From: a virus
Direction: 5' to 3' (one strand)
Length of the DNA stretch: 64,000 bases
IMG/VR virus record: IMGVR_UViG_3300030012_005163
Span: 62,001 to 126,000 of that record
The position numbers and the translations under genes were made by a program. Below the pieces are notes generated by a model. It was not told the origin of the DNA, searched no databases, and was given only the letters and a program-made list of their open reading frames with translations. Numbering within the stretch: the first letter of the stretch is position 1; each line of letters opens with the position of its first letter. This document shows, in pieces, positions 42,977 through 52,611 of the stretch.

Positions 42977-43384
42977 ATGGGATGTAACACATGTAAACAA
43001 AAAAACGAAGCTTATGATAATTCAAACGGAACTGAAATAAAATTAGTTCCTGATAAAGTTGCTAATGGACAATTCAATGAGATGAATATACTTTTAAAAT
43101 TAACTACTGTTGTAGTTATAATTGCCGCTTTACCATTTATCCTTTGTGCACTCAGTTTACAATTAATTTTTACTATGTTTACTCCAGTATGGTTTGACAG
43201 AATGAGAAGTAAATGGTCAACTTATTGGAGAAGTAAGATGAAAAAAACACAAGAAAATATTAATGTAAAGAAAAGTAACGCACAAAAGAAAAAAAGAGAA
43301 AAAGAGTTTGAAAATACACCCACTTATACTGCAGAAATGTTTGAGGGAGTAGGTGTTGTAGAAAATAACGAAGAAAATGAATAA
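42977..43384 (+). CDS. Small membrane protein with N-terminal cysteine motif
   Basis: 135 residues, not recognised. It opens MGCNTCKQK, a CxxC pair that could bind metal or be acylated. One or two membrane segments lie at about residues 38-68 (LLKLTTVVVIIAALPFILCA, then LSLQLIFTMF), followed by a strongly basic helix (MRSKWSTYWRSKMKKTQ, AQKKKREKEFE) and an acidic end. By the positive-inside rule the basic tail would face the cytoplasm. It lies between gp6 and a giant tail gene with small gaps, so it is late-expressed. It may be a virion or host-membrane component; function unknown. Confidence 0.6.
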   Translation: MGCNTCKQKNEAYDNSNGTEIKLVPDKVANGQFNEMNILLKLTTVVVIIAALPFILCALSLQLIFTMFTPVWFDRMRSKWSTYWRSKMKKTQENINVKKSNAQKKKREKEFENTPTYTAEMFEGVGVVENNEENE

Positions 43385-43392
43385 AAATAATT

Positions 43393-46300
43393 ATGTCGAA
43401 ATCTGTTCGTATAAGAACAACACCAAATGGAGAGGATAAATATGTTAAAGTCGAACTTAAACAAGATTTTGACTTATTAGAGATTCTAAGTTTAAAAATA
43501 AAACAATCTGATGTTTATGGAAACTTCTGTTCTAATCATGGAGTTGTTGCGGGTAGAGTAATTATTAATAATGGTTTTGGTGTACCAAACGTAAAAGTAT
43601 CTATATTTATACCAAGAAATTCAGATAACCCTATTGTAGAACAATTATACCCTTACGATAGTCCTACACCGGATAAAAAAAATGTTAATGGAATAAGATA
43701 TAATTTATTACCTGATACACAACAAAAATTAAGTCACACACCAGTAGGAACTTTTCCTGATAAAATTAGTATTTTAGATGATAAAACTAATTTAGAGATT
43801 TATGAGAGGTATTATAAATATACTACCACTACTAATGAATCTGGTGATTTTATATTATTTGGTGTTCCCACAGGAAATCAAATACTTCATTATGATATGG
43901 ATGTCAGTGATATTGGTTTTATTTCTGCGAGACCTTATGAATTAATCGAACAAGGTATACCTAAAGAACAATTTCAATCCCCTTTTAAATATAAAAGTAG
44001 TAGAAATTTAGATAGTTTAACTCAAATAGTTAGTGCAAATATAAACATTCAAGTAGAACCTTTTTGGTGTGATAGTTTAAGTACGGGAAGAGTATTAGGT
44101 ATTACAAGAAAAGATATAAGTATTGATTCTTTAGAATTGATACCTACCGCAATGTTTTTTGGTAGTGTTATATCTGATGATGAAAAAGATTCGGTAAATA
44201 AAAATTGTCGCCCTCGTAAGAAAATGGGTCAGATGGATGAAATGATTACGGGTGAAGGGCAAGTAGAGGCAGTATATAGAACAATTGACGGTGACATAGA
44301 AAAGTATGATGTTCCAGAAGATGCTATAGATGAAAATGGTACTTTTGCAATGCAATTACCGATGAATTTAAGAAAAGTAGTAACCGATGAGTTTGGTAAT
44401 TTAGTTCCTAGTCCTGATGGTATAAAAGGTATTGCAACTGAAGCAGATTTTAGATTTAGAATTAGTATGGATGCCACTAGTCAAGATAAGAGACTAAGAC
44501 AACGAGCGAATTATTTAGTCCCTAATTTAACTGGTAACTATAAATTTGACAATTATGATTTAGAAGAGATGCAAGAAGAACAACCTTATCAAATCAATCA
44601 ACAATTATCTACATTTACTCAAAACACACCATATTCTGCGGACACTACTAATCAATATAATTATCTTGAGGATTTTTATACTTTAAGATGGAAAAAAGTA
44701 TATACAGTTAAACAATATATTGGTAGATATCAATCAAACAAAAAAGATAGAAATAGAAATTTCATAGGAATAAAGAGGATACTAGATGGGGTTGGTGTTA
44801 ATAAATTTCCAATTAATAGGTTATTTACTAAAATAAACCCAATATATACTATTTTATGTGTATTATTACAATTTATTGGTATTGTAGTTGCTTTTATCAA
44901 TGGGATATTAAATATTATTAATGGTTTAGTTACGGCAATCTGTAATGTTACACTAATTTGTGGTATTAAATTCGCCTTTTCCGATACTAATTGTAACTTT
45001 TCTAACCCATGTATTCCGGATGCGCAATTTATAGTACTTCAATGGTCACCTTCACTATTTGGTTATACGTTATTTAATTTATGTTTAAAGGGTAAGATAT
45101 GTTTTAAACGTAAATGTATTTTTGCCGGATTTTTATGTAAAAGATGTGATAATGTATGTGCACCTAATAATCCTTCACAACAACATAGTTGTATGAAAGA
45201 TGATAACGGTAATAACATTAATCCTCAAAGTTGTAATTTTTTAAGTAATAAACTATGTAGAAAATTAAATAAATGTACGGAAATGGTTCCTGCAGCAGGT
45301 GAATCAGATCCCGTTACCGGAGAAGAAATATTTTGTTGTAGTAAATGTTGTGGTAAAGTTAATCTCATTTCTTTAAAATGTCCTGAAGAGACAGGTACCG
45401 GTCCTTTTAGACCATCTTGTATAAGAAGTCCTTTTGCGTCCTCTCAATGTAATGACACATATGTTGATTTATTTTCTTGTAAAGAATGTTCGGGGTGGAC
45501 TACACCACAAATTAGAGATTGGGTGGCTTGTAAGTTAGAGGGTGTGGCTACTTTTTTAAATATGTTACAATTTGAGTTTTATAATGATTGGGTTAGTGGT
45601 ACATTATATTTCCCATTGATAAAGAGAAAGTATAAGGTAAGAAAAAGAAAAAAAGGTAGAGGTGATGTTAGAAAAGATAAATTTTGTGACTATGATTGTG
45701 CACCAGATTACCAACAACCACCAACCTATACTCGTTATAGAATTATAGTTAAAAACAATACAGTTAGTAAAGAAGCGGAAATTGAAGTGGGTGGTTGTAA
45801 AGCTAAATTAAGAGGAAGTTATAGATATGTAACTAAATGGTATGGGGAATATGTGGCGGGACAAAATGCTTCTGCCGCACAAGCATTAGCATTAGCGTCG
45901 GCTAAAGAAGAATTGAAATTTGCTGGAAGATTTGTTGATACAGGATATGGATGTACATTAAGATTTAGTGAACCTGCAGTAGAACAAGCATTACAAAATA
46001 ATAGTAGAATAACTATTAGAATGAATGATAATAAAACCACTAAAGATTTTCCTGGACCACATGGTAAACCTAAATATATTAAAGTAGAAGATCCAATTAC
46101 TGGAATAAATGGGTGGGAAAATGTTGGTGGTCATGCACACCATAAGAATAAATGTAATACTGTATATAAGGTAGAAAAAGAAGAATATTTTAGGGATAAT
46201 ATAGGATGCTTACCAACCGATGTCAATGATCCATTTAATAATCCAGATGGTAACCCTTTTGAAAGTCAAGACGGTCCACCTGAAGAAGGTCCATATACAA

Positions 46301-47994
46301 TTAACCCTAATAGTGCTTGCCCACCAAATGGATGTACTTCTCCTTGTAGTTCAGGTGTGCAAGGTTGTACCAATCAATGTAAATGTTATGGACATGAACC
46401 ATATAACGATAGAAATATAAAACATGGTATAGTAAAATATCAAGATGGTAATATATATTATGCATCAATAATTAAAAAAGGTGATCCAGCATTTAATGAA
46501 ACAACCAATGGAGAATTTTATAAAGCAAACTTAATGTTCCCAACAGATTTAGTTGAAATGGGTAGTTCAGTTAATTGTGATATAGATGATGTACCTTTTA
46601 TTATTGGAGAATTAGAACCTACCACATCTAAAGTTAGTGAAGAAGGTATGAAATATAAAATGACTGGTACAAATCCTAAAACAGTAACAGAAGTAGAAGA
46701 TAAAGATGGTGTAGTTAATCTTAGAGCATATGTTTCTTTTGGTTGTGCAAAAATTAATTGTTTAAATACCACTGCGGGTGTTGTACAATCACAAATAGGT
46801 GTTGATTTAATTGATGATAATGATTTAGGGATGGAAATACAACCTTGTTTCACATATTATGATCATGACGATCAAATTAGAGACTATTTCTGTAGAAGAT
46901 TTAGTACTTATAGAGATAATGATTTAAATGTAAATTATATGAGACCTGGTTCTAATGAATTTGATAATTTATATGAAACATACCCAACAGTCACATTAGC
47001 TAGTAATACACAATTTATTATAGATAATATAATTTATCCCGAAACTATTAATGATGGTGATGAATTTATTACAGGTGATAGGTGTGGTTTAAAAAATAAT
47101 GGACAATATTTTTATGGGGCAGGGTGGAATGGTAATACACCGGATACTTTACTTAAATTCCCTACAGAATCAGACATTGATAATAAAAATATACCTAATA
47201 AATTTGGGGTTATGTATAGTACATCTCAAACACCATATTATCATTATTTTGGTTTAGTACCAGGAAAAACTGCATTACACCGCTTAGTTTCATTATTTTT
47301 CGCAGATATTATAAGTGAAGTAACTTTACAAGGTTTAGGTAATAATGAAGACGCAGCACAAAACACATATAACCAACCTAATTTTAGGAATATAGAACAA
47401 AATAAATTTACTGTATTAAGAAGTTGTTTGGGAGAGGCACAAATTGCAAGTGCTACTGAAACAAGTGCAGCTAATGATGTTGCTATTGTGGTTGGTAATA
47501 CAATAGTAAATAAAGGTATTGGTGCAGGTGGGGGGGTAAGTACACCTGCACCCCCAATAACTGACTATACTGTAAATGGTATTACTACTGTAGGTAATAC
47601 AAATGTCTATTCTACTAACCAAACTAATAATGTAGGACAAATAAGTCCTACTACTATTACTGTTACTTCTGTACCTGCCCAATTAAAAATAGAAATATTT
47701 GGTGGATCAACTCCATCTTCTGGACCGTCAATGGGTGGTGGGACATTTAATATTTATGATAATGGAACAACTAATCCTGTGTCTACTAGTGTTATTTCAC
47801 AGTATGGAGAAACTTCTTCATTAGGTGCAGGAGGTCAAGCTATTACTAATGACGGAACTAATCAATCGGTAGTTGCAAATGAAAATGAAACAATAACTTA
47901 TTCTTTTAGTATTTTACAAATAGGTACGTATAATGTTTATATGGCTTATTCTTCTTTAGGAAATAATAATGATGGTTTTATGAAAATAAGTTAG
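43393..47994 (+). CDS. Large cysteine-rich tail/baseplate protein with membrane-like segment
   Basis: 1533 residues. Residues about 45-175 look like a carboxypeptidase-regulatory-like beta sandwich (GVVAGRVIINNGFGVPNVKV, then SGDFILFGVPTGNQILHYDM). Residues about 486-528 are very hydrophobic (TILCVLLQFIGIVVAFINGI, LNIINGLVTAICNVTLICG), long enough for two membrane passes. Residues about 530-705 hold many Cys (KRCDNVCAPNN, CCSKCCGKVN, CKECSGW), and another Cys cluster is near 965-1000. The C-terminus after residue 1375 is a Gly/Thr-rich beta module joined by a GAGGGVSTPAPP linker whose DNA forms a GC-rich hairpin (47517-47559). It sits in the wedge region; a tail component that inserts into the outer membrane is inferred, not shown. 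Confidence 0.6.
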   Translation: MSKSVRIRTTPNGEDKYVKVELKQDFDLLEILSLKIKQSDVYGNFCSNHGVVAGRVIINNGFGVPNVKVSIFIPRNSDNPIVEQLYPYDSPTPDKKNVNGIRYNLLPDTQQKLSHTPVGTFPDKISILDDKTNLEIYERYYKYTTTTNESGDFILFGVPTGNQILHYDMDVSDIGFISARPYELIEQGIPKEQFQSPFKYKSSRNLDSLTQIVSANINIQVEPFWCDSLSTGRVLGITRKDISIDSLELIPTAMFFGSVISDDEKDSVNKNCRPRKKMGQMDEMITGEGQVEAVYRTIDGDIEKYDVPEDAIDENGTFAMQLPMNLRKVVTDEFGNLVPSPDGIKGIATEADFRFRISMDATSQDKRLRQRANYLVPNLTGNYKFDNYDLEEMQEEQPYQINQQLSTFTQNTPYSADTTNQYNYLEDFYTLRWKKVYTVKQYIGRYQSNKKDRNRNFIGIKRILDGVGVNKFPINRLFTKINPIYTILCVLLQFIGIVVAFINGILNIINGLVTAICNVTLICGIKFAFSDTNCNFSNPCIPDAQFIVLQWSPSLFGYTLFNLCLKGKICFKRKCIFAGFLCKRCDNVCAPNNPSQQHSCMKDDNGNNINPQSCNFLSNKLCRKLNKCTEMVPAAGESDPVTGEEIFCCSKCCGKVNLISLKCPEETGTGPFRPSCIRSPFASSQCNDTYVDLFSCKECSGWTTPQIRDWVACKLEGVATFLNMLQFEFYNDWVSGTLYFPLIKRKYKVRKRKKGRGDVRKDKFCDYDCAPDYQQPPTYTRYRIIVKNNTVSKEAEIEVGGCKAKLRGSYRYVTKWYGEYVAGQNASAAQALALASAKEELKFAGRFVDTGYGCTLRFSEPAVEQALQNNSRITIRMNDNKTTKDFPGPHGKPKYIKVEDPITGINGWENVGGHAHHKNKCNTVYKVEKEEYFRDNIGCLPTDVNDPFNNPDGNPFESQDGPPEEGPYTINPNSACPPNGCTSPCSSGVQGCTNQCKCYGHEPYNDRNIKHGIVKYQDGNIYYASIIKKGDPAFNETTNGEFYKANLMFPTDLVEMGSSVNCDIDDVPFIIGELEPTTSKVSEEGMKYKMTGTNPKTVTEVEDKDGVVNLRAYVSFGCAKINCLNTTAGVVQSQIGVDLIDDNDLGMEIQPCFTYYDHDDQIRDYFCRRFSTYRDNDLNVNYMRPGSNEFDNLYETYPTVTLASNTQFIIDNIIYPETINDGDEFITGDRCGLKNNGQYFYGAGWNGNTPDTLLKFPTESDIDNKNIPNKFGVMYSTSQTPYYHYFGLVPGKTALHRLVSLFFADIISEVTLQGLGNNEDAAQNTYNQPNFRNIEQNKFTVLRSCLGEAQIASATETSAANDVAIVVGNTIVNKGIGAGGGVSTPAPPITDYTVNGITTVGNTNVYSTNQTNNVGQISPTTITVTSVPAQLKIEIFGGSTPSSGPSMGGGTFNIYDNGTTNPVSTSVISQYGETSSLGAGGQAITNDGTNQSVVANENETITYSFSILQIGTYNVYMAYSSLGNNNDGFMKIS
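47517..47559. repeat. GC-rich inverted repeat with G7 run inside tail gene
   Basis: GGTGCAGGTG (47521-47530) and CACCTGCACC (47543-47552) are perfect inverted copies. An alternative fold extends the stem with TATTGG (47517-47522) and CCAATA (47554-47559) and a C bulge. A run of seven G spans 47530-47536. In the +1 frame the run is followed at once by TAA (47537-47539). Confidence 0.7.
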
Positions 47995-47997
47995 AAA

Positions 47998-48006
47998 ATA
48001 TTTATA
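47998..48006 (+). promoter_or_regulatory. ATATTTATA motif before 667-residue tail gene
   Basis: Recurrent 9-mer, 4 nt before the ATG at 48011 and 3 nt after the preceding stop codon. Confidence 0.4.
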
Positions 48007-48010
48007 AGTA

Positions 48011-50014
48011 ATGGATGAAAAATTTAAAATATTATTAAATAAAGAAAAATCAGTTAGATCGGTAAATGTAACTTCACATGTTCCTTTAAATTTAGAGAAT
48101 AGTAATAAAATTATACCACTAAGTAATGAAGAAACAATAGTTAATAGTTACGAACAATTCGAAAAAGAAAGAAGAGAGTGTAATAAATATAGATTTTATG
48201 GTACATTAAATACTATGGCTAGTAATAGTTTATATAATGAAAATGTAAGGTTAGTTGATGAAACTCTACCAAATAGTATTACACCTAATATATCTAGTAA
48301 AATAATACCTGCCAACAGTATCTTTGTTAATGATGGGTGGTATGGTTATTATGAACCACCTGACACTGATGAAGCACAAATTCAAAATGACAATGAATCT
48401 TCCACGTGTCAGTTTAAAACTTTTGATCCTGGTTACAATAGATTATTAATGATTGATGATGATGGTAAACAAAACTATTTATTAAAAATTACTTATCCAT
48501 TTGATACAAGAGATATTAATTTAGTAGAAAATAATAATGGTATTTCTTTAAAAGATGGAATTCAAATTATTGAAAAAGGAACTGTTAAAATTAATAATAG
48601 AAGTTATGTTTATTTTAAGACACCAATTAATCATGGATTAAATGCTGAAGACGAAATTAAACTATATAATTTTGTAGATAATACTAATAATGGTTTATAT
48701 TTAGATGAAAGAAATTTTATTGTAACTAAGTTAGGGGATCAACAAAATAGTAATTTAAATAGAATATTTGTGATAGATATTAATCCTGCAGATATAGACT
48801 TTAATTTAGGTACATCTACGATAAAAAGAGTGGTAGATGACATAGAATCTGAATACTATGTAAGAAGATTAAAATCGTTAACAGAAGTGGAAAAAGATTA
48901 CGATATATATCCTGCAGCATATGGAGTTAATTATTTTGATGATAGAAAAGCAGGTTTTTATTTTAAAAAAGATATAGATGTTGAAGGGTTGAGAGATAAT
49001 TTAGGTAGACCATTAAGTGAGTTATTTTTTACTATTGTTAAAAATGATAATGACAGTGATTATTCTTCTATTAATAATGTTTATTGGAGAGACAAACAAA
49101 AAAATTTACCAGATGACATAAAAAATAGATTTTGGATGCCTATTGCTGCCGGATATGAAACCGAACAAAATGTTAACGTTAATTACAATATAAGGGCATT
49201 TAGTTCTAATTATCCAAATGGGGATCCTAATTACCCACAAGTTTATTTTACTAATATAGATGAAAGTAATGAGATATTTGATAACGATATTGTAGAATAT
49301 AATGAAAGTCTATTGAAAGAAATTTCATTAGAAAATATATTTCACCGAATAAATACGGTTTATAGACAAAATTTAAACTTAATAGATTCTGAAAAAGTAG
49401 ATAAAAGAGAAGGTTATATTTATAATCCTCATACTCCTATAATAATTAGGGAATTTTCCGATTATATTGAGGAGGGTGATACACAAAATACTTTAAATAT
49501 TCCAGATTATTCACACTTAAAATTTTCTGCACATACTGAGAGTTTACCTACAGGTATTTTAAAAACACGACCTTTAACAAAAGAATCTAAAGTTTATAGA
49601 TGGAGAGATTTTTTAGAAATTGGATTTATAGATGGTAATGGTAGGGGTGTGGACTATCCTTTTGAAAGTGGTGCACATTATTTATATTTAGAAAATACTT
49701 TTTACTTATATAGACAAGATCCTCCCTGTATAGTTAACTTTACTCTACAAGAGGTAAACTTACCTTCAGAAAAAGATAAATTTTTATCTTTAGTTGGTGA
49801 ACCCACTTTCTTTGATTATAAAGTAGAAGATTTAATAAGTATTTTACCGGGCGGTGCACCAGTTAATTTATTAGACCCTAATCTTTCACCTACTACAGTA
49901 GATATAAGATTTATAACCTACTCTGGAGAATATGAGTTAGGTGAGAGAGACACACCAGGAGGATGTGTAGATTATTCATCATTACAAAATCAAAACATTA
50001 CTGATGACTGTTAA
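48011..50014 (+). CDS. Tail/baseplate structural protein, unknown
   Basis: 667 residues, not recognised. Mostly beta-rich with acidic loops. Segments that look conserved are EGYIYNPHTPIIIREFSDYI, then YSHLKFSAHTESLPTGILKT and YRWRDFLEIGFIDGNGRGVD, ending in YPFESGAHYLYLENTFYLYR. No enzymatic motif or coiled coil is seen. It lies after the Cys-rich giant gene and overlaps the next gene by 11 bp, so it is part of a long late operon of appendage or wedge proteins (48-61.6 kb). Confidence 0.6.
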   Translation: MDEKFKILLNKEKSVRSVNVTSHVPLNLENSNKIIPLSNEETIVNSYEQFEKERRECNKYRFYGTLNTMASNSLYNENVRLVDETLPNSITPNISSKIIPANSIFVNDGWYGYYEPPDTDEAQIQNDNESSTCQFKTFDPGYNRLLMIDDDGKQNYLLKITYPFDTRDINLVENNNGISLKDGIQIIEKGTVKINNRSYVYFKTPINHGLNAEDEIKLYNFVDNTNNGLYLDERNFIVTKLGDQQNSNLNRIFVIDINPADIDFNLGTSTIKRVVDDIESEYYVRRLKSLTEVEKDYDIYPAAYGVNYFDDRKAGFYFKKDIDVEGLRDNLGRPLSELFFTIVKNDNDSDYSSINNVYWRDKQKNLPDDIKNRFWMPIAAGYETEQNVNVNYNIRAFSSNYPNGDPNYPQVYFTNIDESNEIFDNDIVEYNESLLKEISLENIFHRINTVYRQNLNLIDSEKVDKREGYIYNPHTPIIIREFSDYIEEGDTQNTLNIPDYSHLKFSAHTESLPTGILKTRPLTKESKVYRWRDFLEIGFIDGNGRGVDYPFESGAHYLYLENTFYLYRQDPPCIVNFTLQEVNLPSEKDKFLSLVGEPTFFDYKVEDLISILPGGAPVNLLDPNLSPTTVDIRFITYSGEYELGERDTPGGCVDYSSLQNQNITDDC

Positions 50015-50903
50015 TAAATATAAAATACCAATTAGGGATATAAGTGTATCTGGTTCTTCTATTAATTTAAACATTAATCTAGATTTTACACCTGTGGATA
50101 ATACAGAGTTAATTAAAACTAAATTAATAGACGATGAAAAAGAAAAAAGCATTAATCCTATTATTGATTATAAAAAAGTAAGATTTTTTCCGGCAGACAA
50201 TAATTGGAATCTTATAAGAAAATTTAAAATTAATATGAACTTTTTTGTAGAAAAAAGTAATGGGTATTTTTATAGTAATCCACCTAGTTACAATGGTGCT
50301 TCTCCTTATGGTGATATAGGTTTTAGATTCGATGATTTGTTTTGTAGGACAGAAAGATTAATGAGTAGTTTTGTTAGATTTAATTATTATGATTCTAAAG
50401 ATTTACCTAATAATTTAATATATTCTACTAACATATACACACAGATATTAAACGATCAAAAAAATGACTATGGATTTGTTCTACCAAAGGACGAATGTCC
50501 AGTTAGTTTTGTGTTAGGGGATGCAACTTTAGAACCTGAAACGGTACATGAAGGATTTTACTTTTATTGGTTTCAAGATTTAGTGGATAATGCACCTAAT
50601 CAAGAATATGTTGTCTACTTAGAAGTTACTTTTCAAAATGCAGGTAATGGGCAGTCTACTTTACATTATTCAAAAAAGACTGTAAATTATAATACATTGA
50701 GTTTTAATGAAATTAATGATAATAGATTTTTAAAAGTGGTATTGAAAAATGATAATGGAATTTATAAGTATAGATTTGAACCTAATTCCCAGCAAACCGC
50801 ATTTAACGGTGGACCGGGAGGAATAAACCTAAACCCACAGAGTGGGTTATCAGATTTGCCTTACTTAACTTTTTGGCAAATAGAACCAAATATAGGAAAC
50901 TAA
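50004..50903 (+). CDS. Tail structural protein, unknown
   Basis: 299 residues, beta-rich, not recognised. Recognisable pieces are NKYKIPIRDISVSGSSINLN, a GDIGFRFDDLFCRTERLMSS segment and VSFVLGDATLEPETVHEGFY, then FYWFQDLVDNAPNQEYVVYL. It overlaps its upstream neighbour by 11 bp and its stop overlaps the next start (TAATG), so the three genes are translationally coupled. Probably a component of the same tail assembly. Confidence 0.58.
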   Translation: MTVNKYKIPIRDISVSGSSINLNINLDFTPVDNTELIKTKLIDDEKEKSINPIIDYKKVRFFPADNNWNLIRKFKINMNFFVEKSNGYFYSNPPSYNGASPYGDIGFRFDDLFCRTERLMSSFVRFNYYDSKDLPNNLIYSTNIYTQILNDQKNDYGFVLPKDECPVSFVLGDATLEPETVHEGFYFYWFQDLVDNAPNQEYVVYLEVTFQNAGNGQSTLHYSKKTVNYNTLSFNEINDNRFLKVVLKNDNGIYKYRFEPNSQQTAFNGGPGGINLNPQSGLSDLPYLTFWQIEPNIGN

Positions 50904-51673
50904 TGGATATAATAAGATTAAAAAGATGTATAGAAAATTATGTTAGTAGAGAATCTAATGATACTTATGGTGATATAATTAGTGAAACTATTAACTTAAA
51001 TTTATTTTTGACTCAAAAAATGGATGATCAAGGAATATTTACTGATGCGCCATTTAAACCTTTACTACCTTATTTAACTCAAAGACCAACAGACTTAGGT
51101 AATTTTAATTCTTTTACCTATGGTAGATTTCCTGCAGCACCTTTATCCTTTTACATTAATCCTTCTATAAAAGTTAGGGGTACAAGTGATGATGGAAAAT
51201 TACCAAATGTATCTTCATACAGAGTTGATCCTGTTACAGGTAATCCCATATATGTAAATAATTTAGATATGACAGGTAATTCTGACTTAATATTTACGGG
51301 TGTTATTAATCAAGATAATGAAAAAGTACATTATGTATTAAATGCTGATAAAAATGATGTAAATAATACGGGTGTTCATTTTATTACTTTTTTAAATCAA
51401 TATGCTAACACAATAGATGAGGAAGGTAATTTAAAAAGATATTTAAAAACAGAATTTTATAGTGATTTGGATAGTATAAACGAAAATAATGTAACATTAT
51501 CCGCATTAACAAAACAAGAAGAATATTTAGGTTTAGTTTTTAAACCAGAAGTTGATAGTGAAGTATTTATTAATAGAGGTGTGGCGGACATTTTTGAAAG
51601 ACATGCTCTATTATGTGAAATAAAAACAACTAATGATATAGACACAAATAGGGGAGGATTTATAAGAACATAA
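50903..51673 (+). CDS. Tail structural protein, unknown
   Basis: 256 residues from ATG 50903, which shares its A with the preceding TAA. A TTG at 50873 would add ten residues but lies inside the upstream gene and is less likely. The N-terminus MDIIRLKRCIENYVSRESND is helical; a beta-rich body follows with FGRFPAAPLSFYINPSIKVR-like strands and LVFKPEVDSEVFINRGVADI near the end. Not recognised. It is coupled to the genes on both sides (12 nt to the next). Confidence 0.58.
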   Translation: MDIIRLKRCIENYVSRESNDTYGDIISETINLNLFLTQKMDDQGIFTDAPFKPLLPYLTQRPTDLGNFNSFTYGRFPAAPLSFYINPSIKVRGTSDDGKLPNVSSYRVDPVTGNPIYVNNLDMTGNSDLIFTGVINQDNEKVHYVLNADKNDVNNTGVHFITFLNQYANTIDEEGNLKRYLKTEFYSDLDSINENNVTLSALTKQEEYLGLVFKPEVDSEVFINRGVADIFERHALLCEIKTTNDIDTNRGGFIRT

Positions 51674-51685
51674 AAAAAATTAATT

Positions 51686-52600
51686 ATGGCAACAGGAAAT
51701 TATGGAACAATAAGACCGGCAGATGTATCGGTAGAGGACGTAGAAATTTTATATTCTTTTAGTCCTACTAGAGGTAATAACAGTAGTGAAAGTACTTTAT
51801 TAAGTTTAGACCCTTCACAAGTATTAGTACCAACAAATAACCCAAATGATGGTAGTGAAATTTTAGGGGGTGCATATACACTTAAATTACCTACTAATGA
51901 GTTTACTGCAAAAGGTTTTTATAATATCATTATAAGACCTAAACAAATAAGAACCACTATACAAGCTTGTGGAGTTTTATCTAGTAGTCCTGATATTATT
52001 GGTGTGGTTTTACAAATTAACGATCCTAATATTGATGCATCAGATAAAGTTAAATTTGAAAATGGTAAATTAGTTGGATATAGAATTGAATATCTTACAA
52101 CTAACACTAATAGTTCACAAAAAAAGATGCAGAATTTATTCAGAATAATTACATCTAATAATAGAGTATTATCTGTAGCAGAAAATTTGAGTAATGCGTC
52201 AGCACAAGTCGCATCTTATTCTTTTGATGATAGTTCTGATTTAGTTTTTTGTACACTAACACCCTCATCTGCACCATCAATTAAACCCGATGTGTTACCT
52301 TATATTGGTGAACCGGGACAAGAAATTATAATTACTAATACTTTCTTCAACCCAATTATGTTAGAAGTTGAAATGGTAGAATATGATGACGAAACCTTAG
52401 CATATGCACTTTATGGTAACCAAACAAAATCTTTAGATGATGGTATTTATACTATATACAACTTTGAAGATGAAATTTATAAACAATATGTATTATTTGA
52501 AATCAAAGACCAATTTACAGGTAAACCATTGTATGAGGTTAGAGAAGAATTACAAAACCCAGATTTTAGTAAGGAATTTGGCGATATAACAGATGTATAG
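51686..52600 (+). CDS. Tail structural protein, unknown
   Basis: 304 residues, beta-rich, not recognised. It opens MATGNYGTIRPADVSVEDVE; the middle includes KGFYNIIIRPKQIRTTIQAC and a GVVLQINDPNIDASDKVKFE strand pair. The C-terminal part has NTFFNPIMLEVEMVEYDDET and a helix-poor end. It ends 11 nt before the 2752-residue gene. Likely a partner of that protein in the baseplate. Confidence 0.58.
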   Translation: MATGNYGTIRPADVSVEDVEILYSFSPTRGNNSSESTLLSLDPSQVLVPTNNPNDGSEILGGAYTLKLPTNEFTAKGFYNIIIRPKQIRTTIQACGVLSSSPDIIGVVLQINDPNIDASDKVKFENGKLVGYRIEYLTTNTNSSQKKMQNLFRIITSNNRVLSVAENLSNASAQVASYSFDDSSDLVFCTLTPSSAPSIKPDVLPYIGEPGQEIIITNTFFNPIMLEVEMVEYDDETLAYALYGNQTKSLDDGIYTIYNFEDEIYKQYVLFEIKDQFTGKPLYEVREELQNPDFSKEFGDITDV

Positions 52601-52611
52601 TATTAATATGA

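Noticed and set aside
46220-46420. Plus-strand ORF inside the 1533-residue gene
   Set aside because: It overlaps conserved coding sequence in another frame and has no start motif of its own.
50873-50902. TTG start for the 256-residue tail gene
   Set aside because: It lies inside the upstream gene; ATG at 50903 overlaps the stop as TAATG, the usual coupling.
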